Positions 34,864 through 45,916 of a DNA stretch of 64,000 nt are shown here, piece by piece. The DNA comes from Dichomitus squalens LYAD-421 SS1 (Eukaryota > Basidiomycota > Agaricomycetes > Polyporales > Polyporaceae). Position 1 is the first letter of the stretch, and each line of letters opens with the position of its first letter. The translations under genes were made by a program, and so were the position numbers. The DNA lies in NCBI RefSeq assembly GCF_000275845.1, contig NW_006766891.1, positions 892,777 to 956,776 of the forward strand. The letters are read 5' to 3'. Below the pieces are notes generated by a model. That model worked only from the letters and a program-made list of their open reading frames with translations. It had not been told where the DNA came from and did not search any database.

Positions 34864-35957
34864 CTAGAGCTTCATGGACCTCCATCCCTCGTCGTATGCG
34901 TCTTCCACCAAAAAATTATACCAGAACATGGCAATGGGTACTGTAGCAAGATGCCACAAAGAGTGCGCGTCGATAATCCCACCCCATGGGGGGAAGTCGA
35001 ATAGCTCGAGCGCTGTCGCAGCAGTCGTCAGGAGAGCGAATAAGGCGGGCTTATATGCGTGCCGAGGTCGATATGTTCGCGGACGCCCGGGATACCGTGT
35101 AATGAGGGACAGGGATGATGGTAACGAGTAGGATAGCCAGAGCAGATTGTGCGACATGCCGACAGCGAGGTTGAATACCATGTTGTAGGAGTAGTCAAAG
35201 CGTGGTAGGAGAGTAAGGTACGAGACATGACCAAGGAAAGCAAGAGAGCACAGGAACGTCCATAGGACACGGATACCCGCCCTGGAGGAGGAAGACGAAG
35301 TCGTCGTCAAGCGGTCCCTCTCGACAGGATATATGTGGAACAGCCGTATGACAGTGTAATAGAGGGCATAGAGGATAGCGAGAGCAGCGGAGAAGTAATC
35401 CAGTTTCTCGGTGGTGGGAAGATCTACATGCCAAGAATGGCCCTTCAGTGCTTACTTTCACCACGAGCCAAGGGAAGGAGCCGACCTCGAGTGTGGAAGA
35501 CAGACGACCAAACCCAGGCGTTCATGCTGGCGAACGCGAACGTGATGTAATACGTTTTCATGGGATGACTGTCAGGAACCCTCGCCTGGATTTTGCGCAA
35601 TCCTCCGAAGTGGGCAACGAGGTTGAAAATGGAGAAGAGGACAGATGCAGGTTCTTGCATGCCTGCAAAACGCCAGAACGGCCACTTGCCGTAATACTGC
35701 TGGACGGGCCACCCATGCTGTATAGCTCGGTTGGTGATGAGATGCATACAGTGATACTTGCAATCGTCAACGCATGTCCATCGAGTGAGTCGCAGGGCGA
35801 GTGACAAGGATGCCAGGGAGGAGGGTTCGCATGTCCGAGACTGGCATAAAGAGACGCAACTCTGAAATTCGTCTGCCCGATCTCCAGATGACGATACGAC
35901 TGCGGGTACCAGGCTGAGACCAAGGAGGAGATGTATAAAGATGAAGTTGCCCTTCAT
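34864..35957 (-). CDS. PER1: PER1/PGAP3-type GPI-anchor lipid remodelling protein
   Basis: Two exons: 35957-35486 and 35423-34864; 343 aa. PER1 is an ER membrane protein required to remove the unsaturated acyl chain of GPI anchors (a phospholipase A2-like step). It belongs to the CREST hydrolase superfamily. The start gives a signal peptide (IFIHLLLGLSLVPAVVSSSG). A luminal Cys-rich segment follows (SCVSLCQSRTC and RWTCVDDCKYHCMH), then YGKWPFWRFAGMQEPASVLFS and about seven membrane spans. CREST-like catalytic residues are visible as NAWVWSSVFHTRD, where the His and Asp flank the intron, and as DAHSLWHLATVP near the C-terminus. The sequence is complete and intact. It lies about 480 bp from the divergent deacetylase gene. 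Confidence 0.93.
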
Positions 35958-36435
35958 GGTTCGCCCGTACGCGCAGCTGATGGAGACGGCAGCGAGCAAG
36001 GTGTTCAATGAGGGAGGAACGCAGAAGGGCCTCGACGAGACTGGGCGAAGGCGGGAAATCCAAATTCAGTAGCTTACTTAAGCAGAGTGGCGGATTCTCG
36101 CTAAACTTCCAACTTGGTCACGTACTCAACGCTCCTCCCAACCACGCTAGAGTTCACAAAACATCCGCTACTGTTCTCTAAGGCTTCCGAAGCCTAAAAA
36201 GTAAGCACAATTAACTTCCACGAATGTCTTCAATCGGTTGCATATTTTTACGGCAGCATTCATCACTGTTACTAACGATGTCCCAACAGCGGAAGACGTT
36301 AGCTCTGCAACTATTCTTGTAGTTCTTTTCTCACATTGAACACACCCTCGAGGCCGTGCATTGCCACAAGATCTCCTCACAAACATACTGCTTTCTGTGA
36401 TCCCGCTAGGCCTGCGGGACAGCGCAACATTAGGC
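35958..36435. promoter_or_regulatory. Divergent promoter, PER1 and HOS2-like deacetylase
   Basis: 478 bp between two divergent starts, containing whatever drives both. No TATA box was identified. Part of the right side is open in the deacetylase frame (from 36361), so the deacetylase may start earlier than annotated. Confidence 0.45.
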
Positions 36436-38451
36436 ATGGTCCGCTCGTCACAAGCGACTTCTCTTACGTTCTCTGCTTCGCCGTATTTCGACGACAGAGG
36501 ACCTCATGGAGCTGCAGAGCCTATTACTGAACGAGTAAATGTAGGACGAGCTGACATATCCAACCATTGCCATCTTACTGATACTACCGTCAGCCACATT
36601 CGCGTCCTATAGTCTCATACTATCATCCGAAGGGTGTCGGCGCACAACACTATGGGGTGGGCGAGAATTGTACAACTCATAGAAGTCACTCTCAAAACAT
36701 GTTCTACTAACCACAGGAACATCATCCAATGAAACCTCATCGACTTACGTTAACGAATGCGCTCGTGCTAGGGTATGGCTTAGACAAGCAAATACACAAC
36801 ATCTACAGTCCTAGGCCTGCCACACAAGCAGAGCTCGAAGCGTATCATGATCATGACTACATTGAGTTTTTGTCAAGGTGAGTTGAAAATGGGCGAATGA
36901 AATGGTATCTGATCTGACATTTGTACAGAGTGACGCCGCACAATCAATCCGAGATGAAGTCTATGATTGATAGGTTCAACTGCGTAGAAGACTGTCCAAT
37001 ATTTGCGGACATGTACGACTTTTGCAAGATGTACGCGGGAGCATCTCTAGCTGCTGCGCGAAAGCTCTGCGCAGGAACGACAGATATCGCCATCAATTGG
37101 AGTGGAGGTCTGCATCACGCCAAGAAGGCAGAAGCTAGCGGCTTCTGTTATGTCAACGACATCGTTCTTGCAATTCTCGAGCTCCTACGGTAGGATTGTT
37201 TTGCGTCATCATAAAGAGGCTTACTGAACGCTCTGTTATACCGAAATGCACAGGTTTCATCCGCGTGTCTTGTACATTGACATCGACATTCACCACGGCG
37301 ACGGCGTCGAATTTGCCTTCTACCACACAGACCGCGTCATGACTGTCTCCTTCCACAAATACACTGGTGACTTCTTCCCAGGGACAGGCAAGCTCGACGA
37401 CAACGGCACAGGGCTCGGAAAACACTTCGCCCTCAACGTTCCGCTCAAAGACGGTATCGACGACGACATGTACCTCACCATCTTCAAGACAGTCATAGAC
37501 GACACCGTTACCGCCTTCCGGCCCACCGCCATCGTCCTCCAGTGTGGCGCGGATTCGCTGGGCTGCGACCGCCTAGGCGCGTTCAACCTCTCAATCGCTG
37601 CGCACGGCGAGTGCGTCAACTTCGTGCGCAAATTCAATGTGCCACTACTCGTGCTGGGCGGCGGCGGCTACACGATCAAAAACGTCTCCCGCTGCTGGAC
37701 GTACGAGACATCCGTCCTCGTCGGGGCCGCGATCCCCGATGAGCTCCCCGTGACGATCTACGACTCGTTCTTCCGCGAGACCAAATGGAAGCTCCACCCC
37801 CCACTGACGGGCCGCGTCGAGAACCAGAACACAGCGTCGTCCCTGCAACGCGTTACCGTTGGGATTCGGAACAAGCTCCGCTACCTCCAGGGCGCGCCCA
37901 GCGTGCAGATGCAAGAGATCCCGCCCGACCTCGGGTCGTGGCTGCACGACGAAGAGCGAACACGCGAGGAGAAGGACGAGGACATGGGCACGGCGCATGC
38001 GGGCGAGTCACGTGAGGACCGCTCGATCGTCCGGACCGAGTACTTCGACGGGGACAAGGACAATGACGGCGCGGCGTCGGAAGCGGAGGACTCCCCGCCA
38101 CCTTCTGCGACTGTGTCAACTTCGGCGCGCGGGCGCGGTACTCCCAGCGGCAGGAGGGGTCGTGGAAGGGGGCGCGGACGTGGGCGTGGACGTGGAAGGG
38201 GAAACGCCCCTGCGCCCGCCCCTGAGTCAACTGCTGGAGACGATTCTTCTAGCACCGACGAGCCAAGTCCTCGTACGGCGAGGGGCCGTGGGCGTGGACG
38301 TGGGAGGGGGCGCGGTCGCGGTCGGGGTGCTAAGACTGCCGCTGCTGCCGGCGGCGGAAAGGAGGACAAGGAAAAGGAGGACATGGATACAGATACACCG
38401 CCGCCGGACAACGCGAGCATGGATGTCGATCCTGAGCCGCTTGACGTCTGA
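36436..38451 (+). CDS. HOS2: Class I histone deacetylase, HOS2/HDAC3-like, with RG-rich tail
   Basis: Five exons: 36436-36534, 36594-36656, 36717-36877, 36929-37189, 37254-38451; 593 aa. It is a zinc-dependent lysine deacetylase acting on histone tails, normally in a SET3/NCoR-like complex. Residues from [13 protein letters not shown] through [12 protein letters not shown] begin the domain. [24 protein letters not shown] carries the catalytic His pair. [10 protein letters not shown] and DSLGCDRLG supply zinc ligands, and [18 protein letters not shown] closes the pocket. [11 protein letters not shown] and AINW place it with HOS2/HDAC3 rather than RPD3. After about residue 450 there is an acidic region, then two blocks of RG/RGRG repeats and a Lys/Glu/Asp tail. 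This tail is unusual for a deacetylase and typical of RNA- or chromatin-binding regions. The first exon is less certain than the rest. Confidence 0.92.
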
Positions 38452-38918
38452 AGGGAGCGAGTGTGTGGATGTAGATATCGCAGTCGAGTTGCTTTGGTTC
38501 TTGCTGTACTATTTTTATGTATCGGGTATTTCCTATTTGCGTACCTTTTCTGAAGCGGTAGGCTGATGCAGGGCAATACCTGACTAGGACAGGACGTTCT
38601 CGTAGGTGATTTCGACTTACACTTATGCAATCTCGAAGGTAATAAGGCTTTCGCCTAGTGCACCTGGTCGATAGCCAATGTGTCGGTTGCCGTCGCTCCC
38701 TTGTGAATTCTTGTTGCTTCTGTTGGGCATGCACGGCGACCCAACACACAGCGGGCGTATTCACGTTCCTGGAATCCGAAGGGGATAAATTATGAGAACA
38801 AGTAGTCTAGCAGCGAAAATGGATGCGATATACAACACAGCAATGCATGACGATGATGGATGACGCAGATGGTTACAGACGACAAGACGAGGAGGGTGCG
38901 GAGAGCCATATAGGGCTC
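38452..38918. other. Convergent spacer, deacetylase and SLC41 genes
   Basis: 467 bp between two stop codons. It should hold both polyadenylation regions. No structured repeat or small gene was recognised. Confidence 0.4.
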
Positions 38919-41239
38919 TCACCGGTGTTTGTGTTTAAGTGCCACCTTGACGCCCAGCAACGAGGCGACTTCGTAGCACGCGACCAATAGCGACTGGCCG
39001 ATGAGGTCGGTAAGGGCGGACTGGAACGGCAGCGCGTACATGTCTGGGTCCAGTTTCCGCTTCCAAAGGAATGTGGTCGTGAGTTGGGCAATGGTTAGTG
39101 AGATGGTGATCTGTCGCGCGAAGCAAGAATATCAGTTGGGCTCTTCCAGATGCAATTGCCACTGAAGAAACCCACAGCGAGGAGGAAAAATATGACTTTG
39201 AAAATGATAAACAGAAAAGGGAGATGTATCCAGCCGAGAGCGACCACGCAGCCAAGGAAGAAGATCTCGACGGGCAGGCTGACGCCGATGAGTGTAAGCA
39301 TGACGAGGCGTGGCTTGGGGTGATGCCTCTCCTCCTGGAGATCGGTCACAGACGCCATTACTGAGGACGCTTTCGCGGTTGCTGCATGCAGGGCAGTGGA
39401 GAGGCGCGACACGAAAATTGCGCTGACTCCGCCAGGAAGACCTGTCCACCGGGGGAGTGGGCGTCAACGTGGCACAGCGGAGCAGTGTGAGAACGGGAAC
39501 GTACCGGCAATGACTACCGCGAGAAGGGCGAAACCGCTGTAGCGCTCAACGAACGAGTCGAGGACGATGCCGGTCCCGCTGCTGATGGCCATGGCGACGA
39601 AGAGAGGCGTCCAGCCCTCAGTGAGCAGATGCCGCACGTTTTCGTTACGGTTCGTTACGATCGCCCATCCAATCGCGGCGACGGCAAGGGTGATGACGAA
39701 TATGAGAGGAACGGGCGTGTCAATGATGCCCAGGTGAGCTTCAGAAATAACGCCCAGTAATGAGAGCGTGACGAGGTCTCCGAGGCAAGCTGCAACTGGT
39801 GGAGCAATGTTGTCTGATACCGATTCCATGTCAGAATGGGAGGTCGACGGAGAAAGCAGTGCATAATGCATACCAGGATCAAGGCCAAGCCGTCTACACA
39901 ATACAACTAGGCCACACATAAACGACCCCAAGAGAATGCTTGACAGGCACGCCGCGCACATGGCAGAGGAGGCAACCATGATAAATCTACCAAGGGTTCG
40001 CAGGTTCAGCTGCGCGTGAGATAGTATCTAGATGTATAAAACCTACTCTGCCGAGCCCGAGGGTGGGGGAGGGATAGCTGGCCTGTGAGGCTTGGCTTTG
40101 TGTACACCTCGGGCGATCAGTCGTGCGACGACGCCGTCTTCCGCACCTGTGAGGGGTTCGGCTTCGAAGCTGGGTGTATTGGGAACGACCTTGCTCATGG
40201 CGAAGGCTACGATGGCGGCAGAGAAAGAAACGACAGTGGCCTGGACTTGTAGGAGAGTCAAATTGCCCAGAATGATAGAGCGGCGCTTTTCGGGAATGTC
40301 GAGATCGCCCATGTTCGCAGAGGTACCGAGACGTGCAGAGAGGTTCATCTCGAGGTTGCCCTTGAGATTCAAGATGACGGGGATGATCATGATCAATTCG
40401 TCTATGCGAGTCATAGCTTTCCAATGCTAGTTTGATACAGTCATTAGTTGGCACGAGTCAGCGCTGTCAGGATAGGATCAGACAGTAGCGCTTCCGTAAA
40501 TAGTTCCAAGCGATTTTCAAGACCTGCACTAAGACGAGGTGCGATGACCATGCCTTCGGCGTGGAGCGTACGAGTGGCAAGAGACATATACCGCCTTTCC
40601 GGCAGTTCATCGGGAACGTAAGTTCTGTGCCTGAACGGTCTGACCGCGATCATGAAGTGGCCTACAAAGATGAAGAGCACTGCTCGGCACTATGGGACAT
40701 GCGAGAGTGGTACGGAACAGTTATGATAAACCGCCGTGGGCCACTTTGGAAACGCTACTGTGCTCTCCGTGGACGCTTGAGGACTCACCGAAACGGAATC
40801 CAGTATCTCTCCGGTAAACAGTAGACCAATAGTGGTCAGTAGTAGTGTAGGCGCAGTCTGGGAGCCGTGAGTAACAAAGTTCACAGGCAGCACATGAAGG
40901 GGATTGGCCAAGCACCTCGAGCACAATACGTTTCACCTGGCTTAAAATATCGGTAGGATGCTCCTCTATCCGCTCTCGTCTGCGGGAGCGCGAGTGCGAG
41001 CCAAGAAGTGCTTGGTCACCGTGGTCCTCGGAATCCAAGTCCTCTTCCGAGTCATGACCGTCCGAGCCGTAATGCGTGGGTCCAAAGGGGTGTCGGCGAG
41101 CTGGCGTGACTGGAATCTCTTCGAGACCCGACATTTCGAAGGTGTCGACGCTGCTTTCAGTGTCGTCTGTTCGCGACTCCCTATCAGCATCGAACAGGAG
41201 AGCCTGCCTTGAGTCCGAGTGGTGCGAGGTGATAGACAT
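38919..41239 (-). CDS. SLC41/MgtE-type divalent cation (Mg2+) transporter
   Basis: Six exons: 41239-40916, 40857-40789, 40426-40047, 39986-39505, 39441-39176, 39110-38919; 570 aa. The N-terminal 100 residues are acidic and cytosolic. Two MgtE-like repeats follow. Repeat 1 begins APTLLLTTIGLLFTGEILDSVS-HW (the splice joins the last two groups) and contains the signature IPVILNLKGNLEMNLSARLGT (about 146-166). Repeat 2 runs through TPLFVAMAISSGTGIVLD, IAGLPGGVSAIFVSRLSTALH and PRLVMLTLIGVSLPVEIFFLG, ending in ISLTIAQLTTTFLWKRKLDPDMYALP and a last span. Family members move Mg2+ across the plasma or organelle membrane. The second intron (40788-40427, 362 nt) is much longer than the others, and homology shows no exon is missing there. 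One exon boundary (40046/39986) was chosen because it alone keeps the frame. Divergent from ADA3. Confidence 0.9.
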
Positions 41240-41568
41240 GAGGAAGAGGGGCGGTTTGTGAGAACGGAGGGGTGGGACAGTCGAAACCCAGCAGAAACTT
41301 GAAGGCGGCATTTGCGCGAGGCCTCTACAGGCACCGCAATAAGCTGCCGTGGGAAACACCTGCCTGATCGATCCTGCATTGTAACAGACGCCTCGGGCAG
41401 CGCAGGCGCCTACCGACTTGGATCTGCTCGCGACGGTGCACCCTCCTCAACTTGCTCTCGAACACCCGCGGTCCCCTTAACCTCGTCGCTGCTGCCTGGT
41501 CTAGCACTCTGCAGCTTGGGAACACCGAAATTGGCCGACCATAGCGGCCCGGAGACCCGCACCGCGTC
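41240..41568. promoter_or_regulatory. Divergent promoter, SLC41 transporter and ADA3
   Basis: 329 bp between the two ATG codons, so both genes must share or abut promoter elements here. No TATA box was seen; the sequence is GC-rich with short CCTCG/CTTGG motifs. Confidence 0.5.
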
Positions 41569-44335
41569 ATGTCGTCTTCAGTCTCTCAATTCGCCCCTCT
41601 TCCCCCAATCCGCTCGTCACTCTTCAATAACCCTCCAGACACGGTCCCGCCCACAGACGAACTCGAGCTGCTGCATGCAGAGCTTACCGCTTTTAAAGCG
41701 AAAAGTTTGGAACGCGCCAAGAAGGCAGGAGATGACATTCGAACAATTGAGGAATCCATGCGACGGCTCAAGGAGAAGGAGAAGGGGAAGGCCAAGGCAA
41801 TACAGAAAGCAGAGAGGGAACGTGCTTGTGCGTCCTTATTTGTGCATTAACCGCGCCGTCGCTAACGGCTGTCTTCCTTCTATGTCATCTGTAACCCTGG
41901 TCGCTCCTCGCGCGCTGGTTTAACCACTCGCCTCATCCTCCTGGGACGTCAATGCTTGCATGTTTCGCCCTTGCTGCCTTGTGTCTTGCTCGCCGCTCGC
42001 GTCCGTCTCCTATCATCCATCTGGGCGCGTTACCAAATCTGCTATGACTATCGTCCCACGCTTATGGTCCCGCCTGCTCATTGTCCTTCTCCCTCACTCT
42101 TGCGCGACGCCCTTACTGTACTGCACAACAACGTCCTCGTCTTGTTCTGAAACGTCGGATTTTTCCAACCGCTATGTCTGGGACGACATATGACCATTCA
42201 TGACGCTTTGGCCACGCCCTTGCCACTCGCGTCTTATTCTCTCTATTGTCGGCTTCCCTTTGGACCTATGCCTCTATGGTATGAACGTTCGTTCGCCACT
42301 CCACAAATCACGGCCAACTTGTCTCTGCACTCCTTCTGCGTACCTTCACCTATTCAATTACTCGATCACACTTCCAACACATTGGATTTGCACGCCATCC
42401 TCTACTGTCCGTGGCGAACTCATCAAAATGGTCAAATACCATACAGCTGTAACGCCGTCTATCAACGGGAATGACAGTCGGGCGTCCGCCCAGCCGCTCT
42501 CTCAGCAGCCTCTCAGGAACCGACCATCCTCTTTACCTGCGCCTCCCATACCGACTCCTCAGCCATCATTCGACGCGCGGAGACAGTAAGTGGTATCATC
42601 GCGAAGAACCGTGCATGTGCTCATCTCCTTGCAGGATCGCCGAGGAACTAAAGAAGAAGGATAAGAAGAAGAAACGGAAACGAGAGGACTCGAGTGATAT
42701 CGAACCAGGTACGTCTCATGGAGTGAGCCATACCTGTTCGCATGATCAAACTAGTCAAAAGAACCCCCCAAACTACGGAAACCTTCCCCGCTCCCGGCGC
42801 ATACGCATCCACATCCTCCGCCACCACAAAAGGGCAACAAGTATCCCTCTACCTCCATCGCATTCTCCAAGGTCAGTACTCTCGGTCGCACCCGCTATCA
42901 CGACCTCTCAACACACGCACCCGGGCAGCCGGCAAATGCTCCCGATTTCAACCTGCCCGCCTCAGTTTCGTTACTTCCTCCACGCCCACCAGTGGCGCCA
43001 CGGCCAGTACCGGGGCCGAGCAAGCCGACCGAGGTCATGGAGGACTTCAGCAAGAGCAAGCAACCCAGCCAAGTGCTCGTCACCACCTTCTACTCGAGCA
43101 TAGAGCCTTGGCTACGGCCCATCAAAGAGGAGGACATCGGCTTCCTTCAGTACACTGCGGACGAAGTCGAGCCGTTCATTATGCCGAAGCTGGGGCGACA
43201 TTACTCAGTTGTCTGGGAGGAAGAAGACATCGCCACCTACGGTATGCCGCTACCGGGGACGGCTGCAGTGCGCGCGAGCTCACTCGCGGGGCCGTCGAAC
43301 GTTCTGCCAAAGTGGGAGCCATCGACACTGGCCGAGCCGGACCTGCTCACAGAGGAGCGCGGGCATGGCCCGCTGACGGAGCGAGTGGTCAGCGCGCTGA
43401 TACCGATGCACGATGTGACCGAGTGGAAGGGCGTGAAGGCGGCGGAGGAGGCGATGGAGGGGCGTCCGGGGACGAACGGCGCTGCTGCCGCGGCGGCGCG
43501 TGATAAGCTGAACGTGGCGGATCTGGAGGAGCGGATGAAAGTCGTGATGCGGCACCATGGGCTGCTAGAGGAGATTGTACGTGTTATTGTCTACCCCTCA
43601 TCTCTTGGCCACCCAATTGATCGCGGCGTCGCTTGCTTGCTGTAGCCCGACTACTCGGAAGCGGTCGACGACCCGATCGCCACCGCGCTCCGTCATGCAC
43701 AGCGGGAGCTGCGGACTGTTCTTGCCACCAACAAGGCGCGTCGCGCGCGGCTGGCCGCTATCGCCGAGGACCGCCTCGCCTATCAGGAGTATGTCGACAG
43801 CCGCGACGCCGTCGACAAGCAGATCGCCAGTCTCTACTCCAAGTATCAGAAGAAAGACGGCCCCAAAGTGAACAAAAAGAAGAAACAGAAGGGCGACCCC
43901 CCACCCGGCGCCCTGAACGGCTCGTCGGGCCTCACGGGCACGGCCGCCCTGCCCCCGTGTCCGGCCGCACTGGGACTCAGCCCCGACGAGCGCAACCAGC
44001 TGCACGTCCCAGAACAGCTGTCGGAGCTCGTGCGCGTCCGGCGCAACTGGGTAGACGTCGTGGGCGGTGTGTTCGAGGAGAAGGAGCGCAACCAGCCCGG
44101 GCGTATATGGGGTCTTCCTCCGGAGAGCATATTCGAGGGCGTCGAGGAGGAGGTCCGTGCGGAGCTCGAGCGCGTGTTGCCCAGGGGTGCTAGCTCGTCT
44201 GCAGGCTCGCGGTCCGCGCCGAGGATTAATGGCCATGCGCAGCCTAACGGGAGGGTCAACGGCGTTCACTCACGGACAAGTACTACGGGCTCGAAGGGCA
44301 AAGGCCGGGCGGGGGAGGAGATGGACCTCGGCTGA
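41569..44335 (+). CDS. NGG1: SAGA/ADA histone acetyltransferase subunit ADA3 (NGG1)
   Basis: Six exons: 41569-41827, 42447-42585, 42635-42708, 42762-42871, 42929-43576, 43646-44335; 639 aa. ADA3 links GCN5 and ADA2 in the SAGA and ADA coactivator complexes in the nucleus. The N-terminus is a predicted coiled coil (LELLHAELTAFKAKSLERAKK). A Lys-rich patch (EELKKKDKKKKRKRED) suits nuclear import. The middle is Pro-rich. The conserved Ada3 domain near the C-terminus has DDPIATALRHAQRELRTVL..NKARRARL, AYQEYVDSRDAVDKQIASLYSKYQKK and a basic stretch, ending in a low-complexity tail. Intron 1 (41828-42446, 619 nt) is about ten times the local norm. The start of exon 2 was set at an acceptor that restores the frame, so that junction is less certain. 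Confidence 0.88.
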
Positions 44336-44792
44336 ACCATCTGTCTGTCTCGATCTTCTCGTCTGTCACGTCGTGCCACGCTGCCTCATGCCCATGTATT
44401 TTGGCCCCTGAGCCGTGCTTTGTGCTTATTGCTATTATTCCTATGCACTCGGATCACTAGTACACCATCGTCACCACTCCCCGCTACTACACTCGCACAC
44501 ACTCTTCCGTCCTATAATGTTCGCTGGTTATGCTCGCCTGACGCTGTGTCCGTCCGTCGCCGTCGCCGTTAGTCTGTTGGTGCTCGTAGCACTGCATGCA
44601 TGTACATCACTTATGCGTCGTGTTCTGGGTTTGCGGACAAGATCACGTGTGATGTTTGCGAATGTCGTCTGGAAGGAAGACGGGCAAGAATACTTGGTGC
44701 AGCCATGGTGGATGGCCGATTGCAAACTAGCGGGTGCTTCCATAGAGGAATGGACGAGACAACAGGAGGCAGCTTAGGCAATCAAATGCACG
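44336..44792. other. Convergent spacer, ADA3 and RPA34.5, with one small ORF
   Basis: 457 bp between two stop codons. On the plus strand 44517-44777 is open for 86 codons from an ATG, with one hydrophobic stretch (VAVAVSLLVLVALHAC), but it has no recognised family and lies where both 3' untranslated regions are expected. It is more likely chance than a gene. Confidence 0.35.
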
Positions 44793-45712
44793 CTAGGACG
44801 CCTTCTTCGCCTTCTTCGTCTTCTTCGGCGACTCTATGTCTACCTTCCGCTTCTTTTTGCTTCCCTCCACTACGTCCGTCCTCTGCAACTTTGACGACTT
44901 GGCTGTCGGGGCCTCTGGAGCGGGCGCCGCCGAATCGTTTGCCGGGGCAAGGGAGCCTAGCGGAGCGAATCGATGTTTCAGCAGCTCTGGGGAATGTCTG
45001 TGCCGAGGCGGATTTTGGTGCACGACGGGTGAAGACTCGGGTGAAGAAGCGGGAGGTGTTGGTAGTGATGGACGAGCGGAAATTACGAGGCGGCGAGAGA
45101 TAGGATGTGGAGCTGGATCAAGCGACATAACGCGTCAGATATCGTAAGGGAGGTGTTAATCTTGCAATAGCACCTTGGTACAGCTTCCCGCCCTTTTTAC
45201 GTCTTGGCAGTAGACATGAAACTGCCCGCAGCTCGTCCCCGCCGACGGCATCCGCCTCATCATCTCCCAGGCCCCAGACATCGTACGCTGTACTCTTCCG
45301 GTCAATGGTGCCTAATCGCGTGGTGGTTGAGGAAGATGGCAGGTTTATCTTGACGTTCTCAAGATGCTTGGCTTTGAGCTTGTACCAAAGCGTCGCTCAG
45401 CGTATAGTGAAGCAGAACTGAAGCGGAAGTACTCACACCATCGGGCACCCGGACCACCCACAACTCTAGGTTAACATCGTTGTTGATGACATCCCAGTCA
45501 AACTCAGTCTCCTCGGTACTGTGCTTGATGAGCACATAGCCGTCTGGAGGCTTGTACGCCAAGTTGGCGTCCTCGCCCTCGTTTGGGCCATTCTTCTCTG
45601 TCTCCGCTTGAGGGTGCGCTACCTTGACCTTCTTGGACTTGTCTATGGAGGTTTTTGTCTTCGAAGTGACGATCTCCGGCGCGGGAGAGGAGGATGCGGG
45701 AGAGGAGCTCAT
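44793..45712 (-). CDS. RPA34: RNA polymerase I subunit RPA34.5-type protein
   Basis: Three exons: 45712-45437, 45378-45174, 45112-44793; 266 aa. RPA34.5 pairs with RPA49 as the TFIIF-like module of RNA polymerase I in the nucleolus. The N-terminal 50 residues are Ser/Lys-rich. The dimerisation domain starts at YKPPDGYVLIKH and continues FDWDVINNDVNLELWVVRVPDG-LKAKHLENVKINLP, with the dash at the first splice. RLGTIDRKSTAYDVWGLG and SCLLPRRKKGGKLYQ follow. The C-terminus is Pro-rich, then strongly basic (SKKKRKVDIESPKKTKKAKKAS), as in the family, and should target the nucleolus. The start was chosen as the first ATG; the frame upstream opens only with GTG. It lies 204 bp from the divergent MCP1 gene. 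Confidence 0.85.
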
Positions 45713-45916
45713 GGAGCTGGCGGTGGCTGAAGACGAGGACTGCCAGTGCACGCGCGCAAATTGGCAGTTGCCGGATCGGGAAGCGGCAGTCGATGACCCA
45801 TTTCCGGTTTCTCACACAACGCAATCACTCGGCTTGCGCTGCGCACACTCTCGTACTGGATTAATTAGGTTTATATACAACATCTCGTCGCTGGCAGACA
45901 GACTACATCCAACAAC
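45713..45916. promoter_or_regulatory. 204-bp bidirectional promoter, RPA34.5 and MCP1
   Basis: The two start codons are only 204 bp apart and face away from each other. A TATA-like TTTATATAC lies at about 45870-45878, roughly 40 bp before the MCP1 ATG. No equally good box is seen towards RPA34.5. The two transcripts probably share this promoter. Confidence 0.6.

Noticed and set aside
37881..38630. Minus-strand 249-codon ORF opposite the deacetylase tail
   Set aside because: Antisense of RG-repeat codons; low complexity only.
40444..40680. Possible extra exon of the SLC41 transporter
   Set aside because: Homologues run DSVS directly into HW, so inserting it would break a conserved membrane helix junction; treated as intronic.
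44517..44777. Small hydrophobic ORF between ADA3 and RPA34.5
   Set aside because: No family, lies in the convergent 3' region, no clear promoter or splice support.
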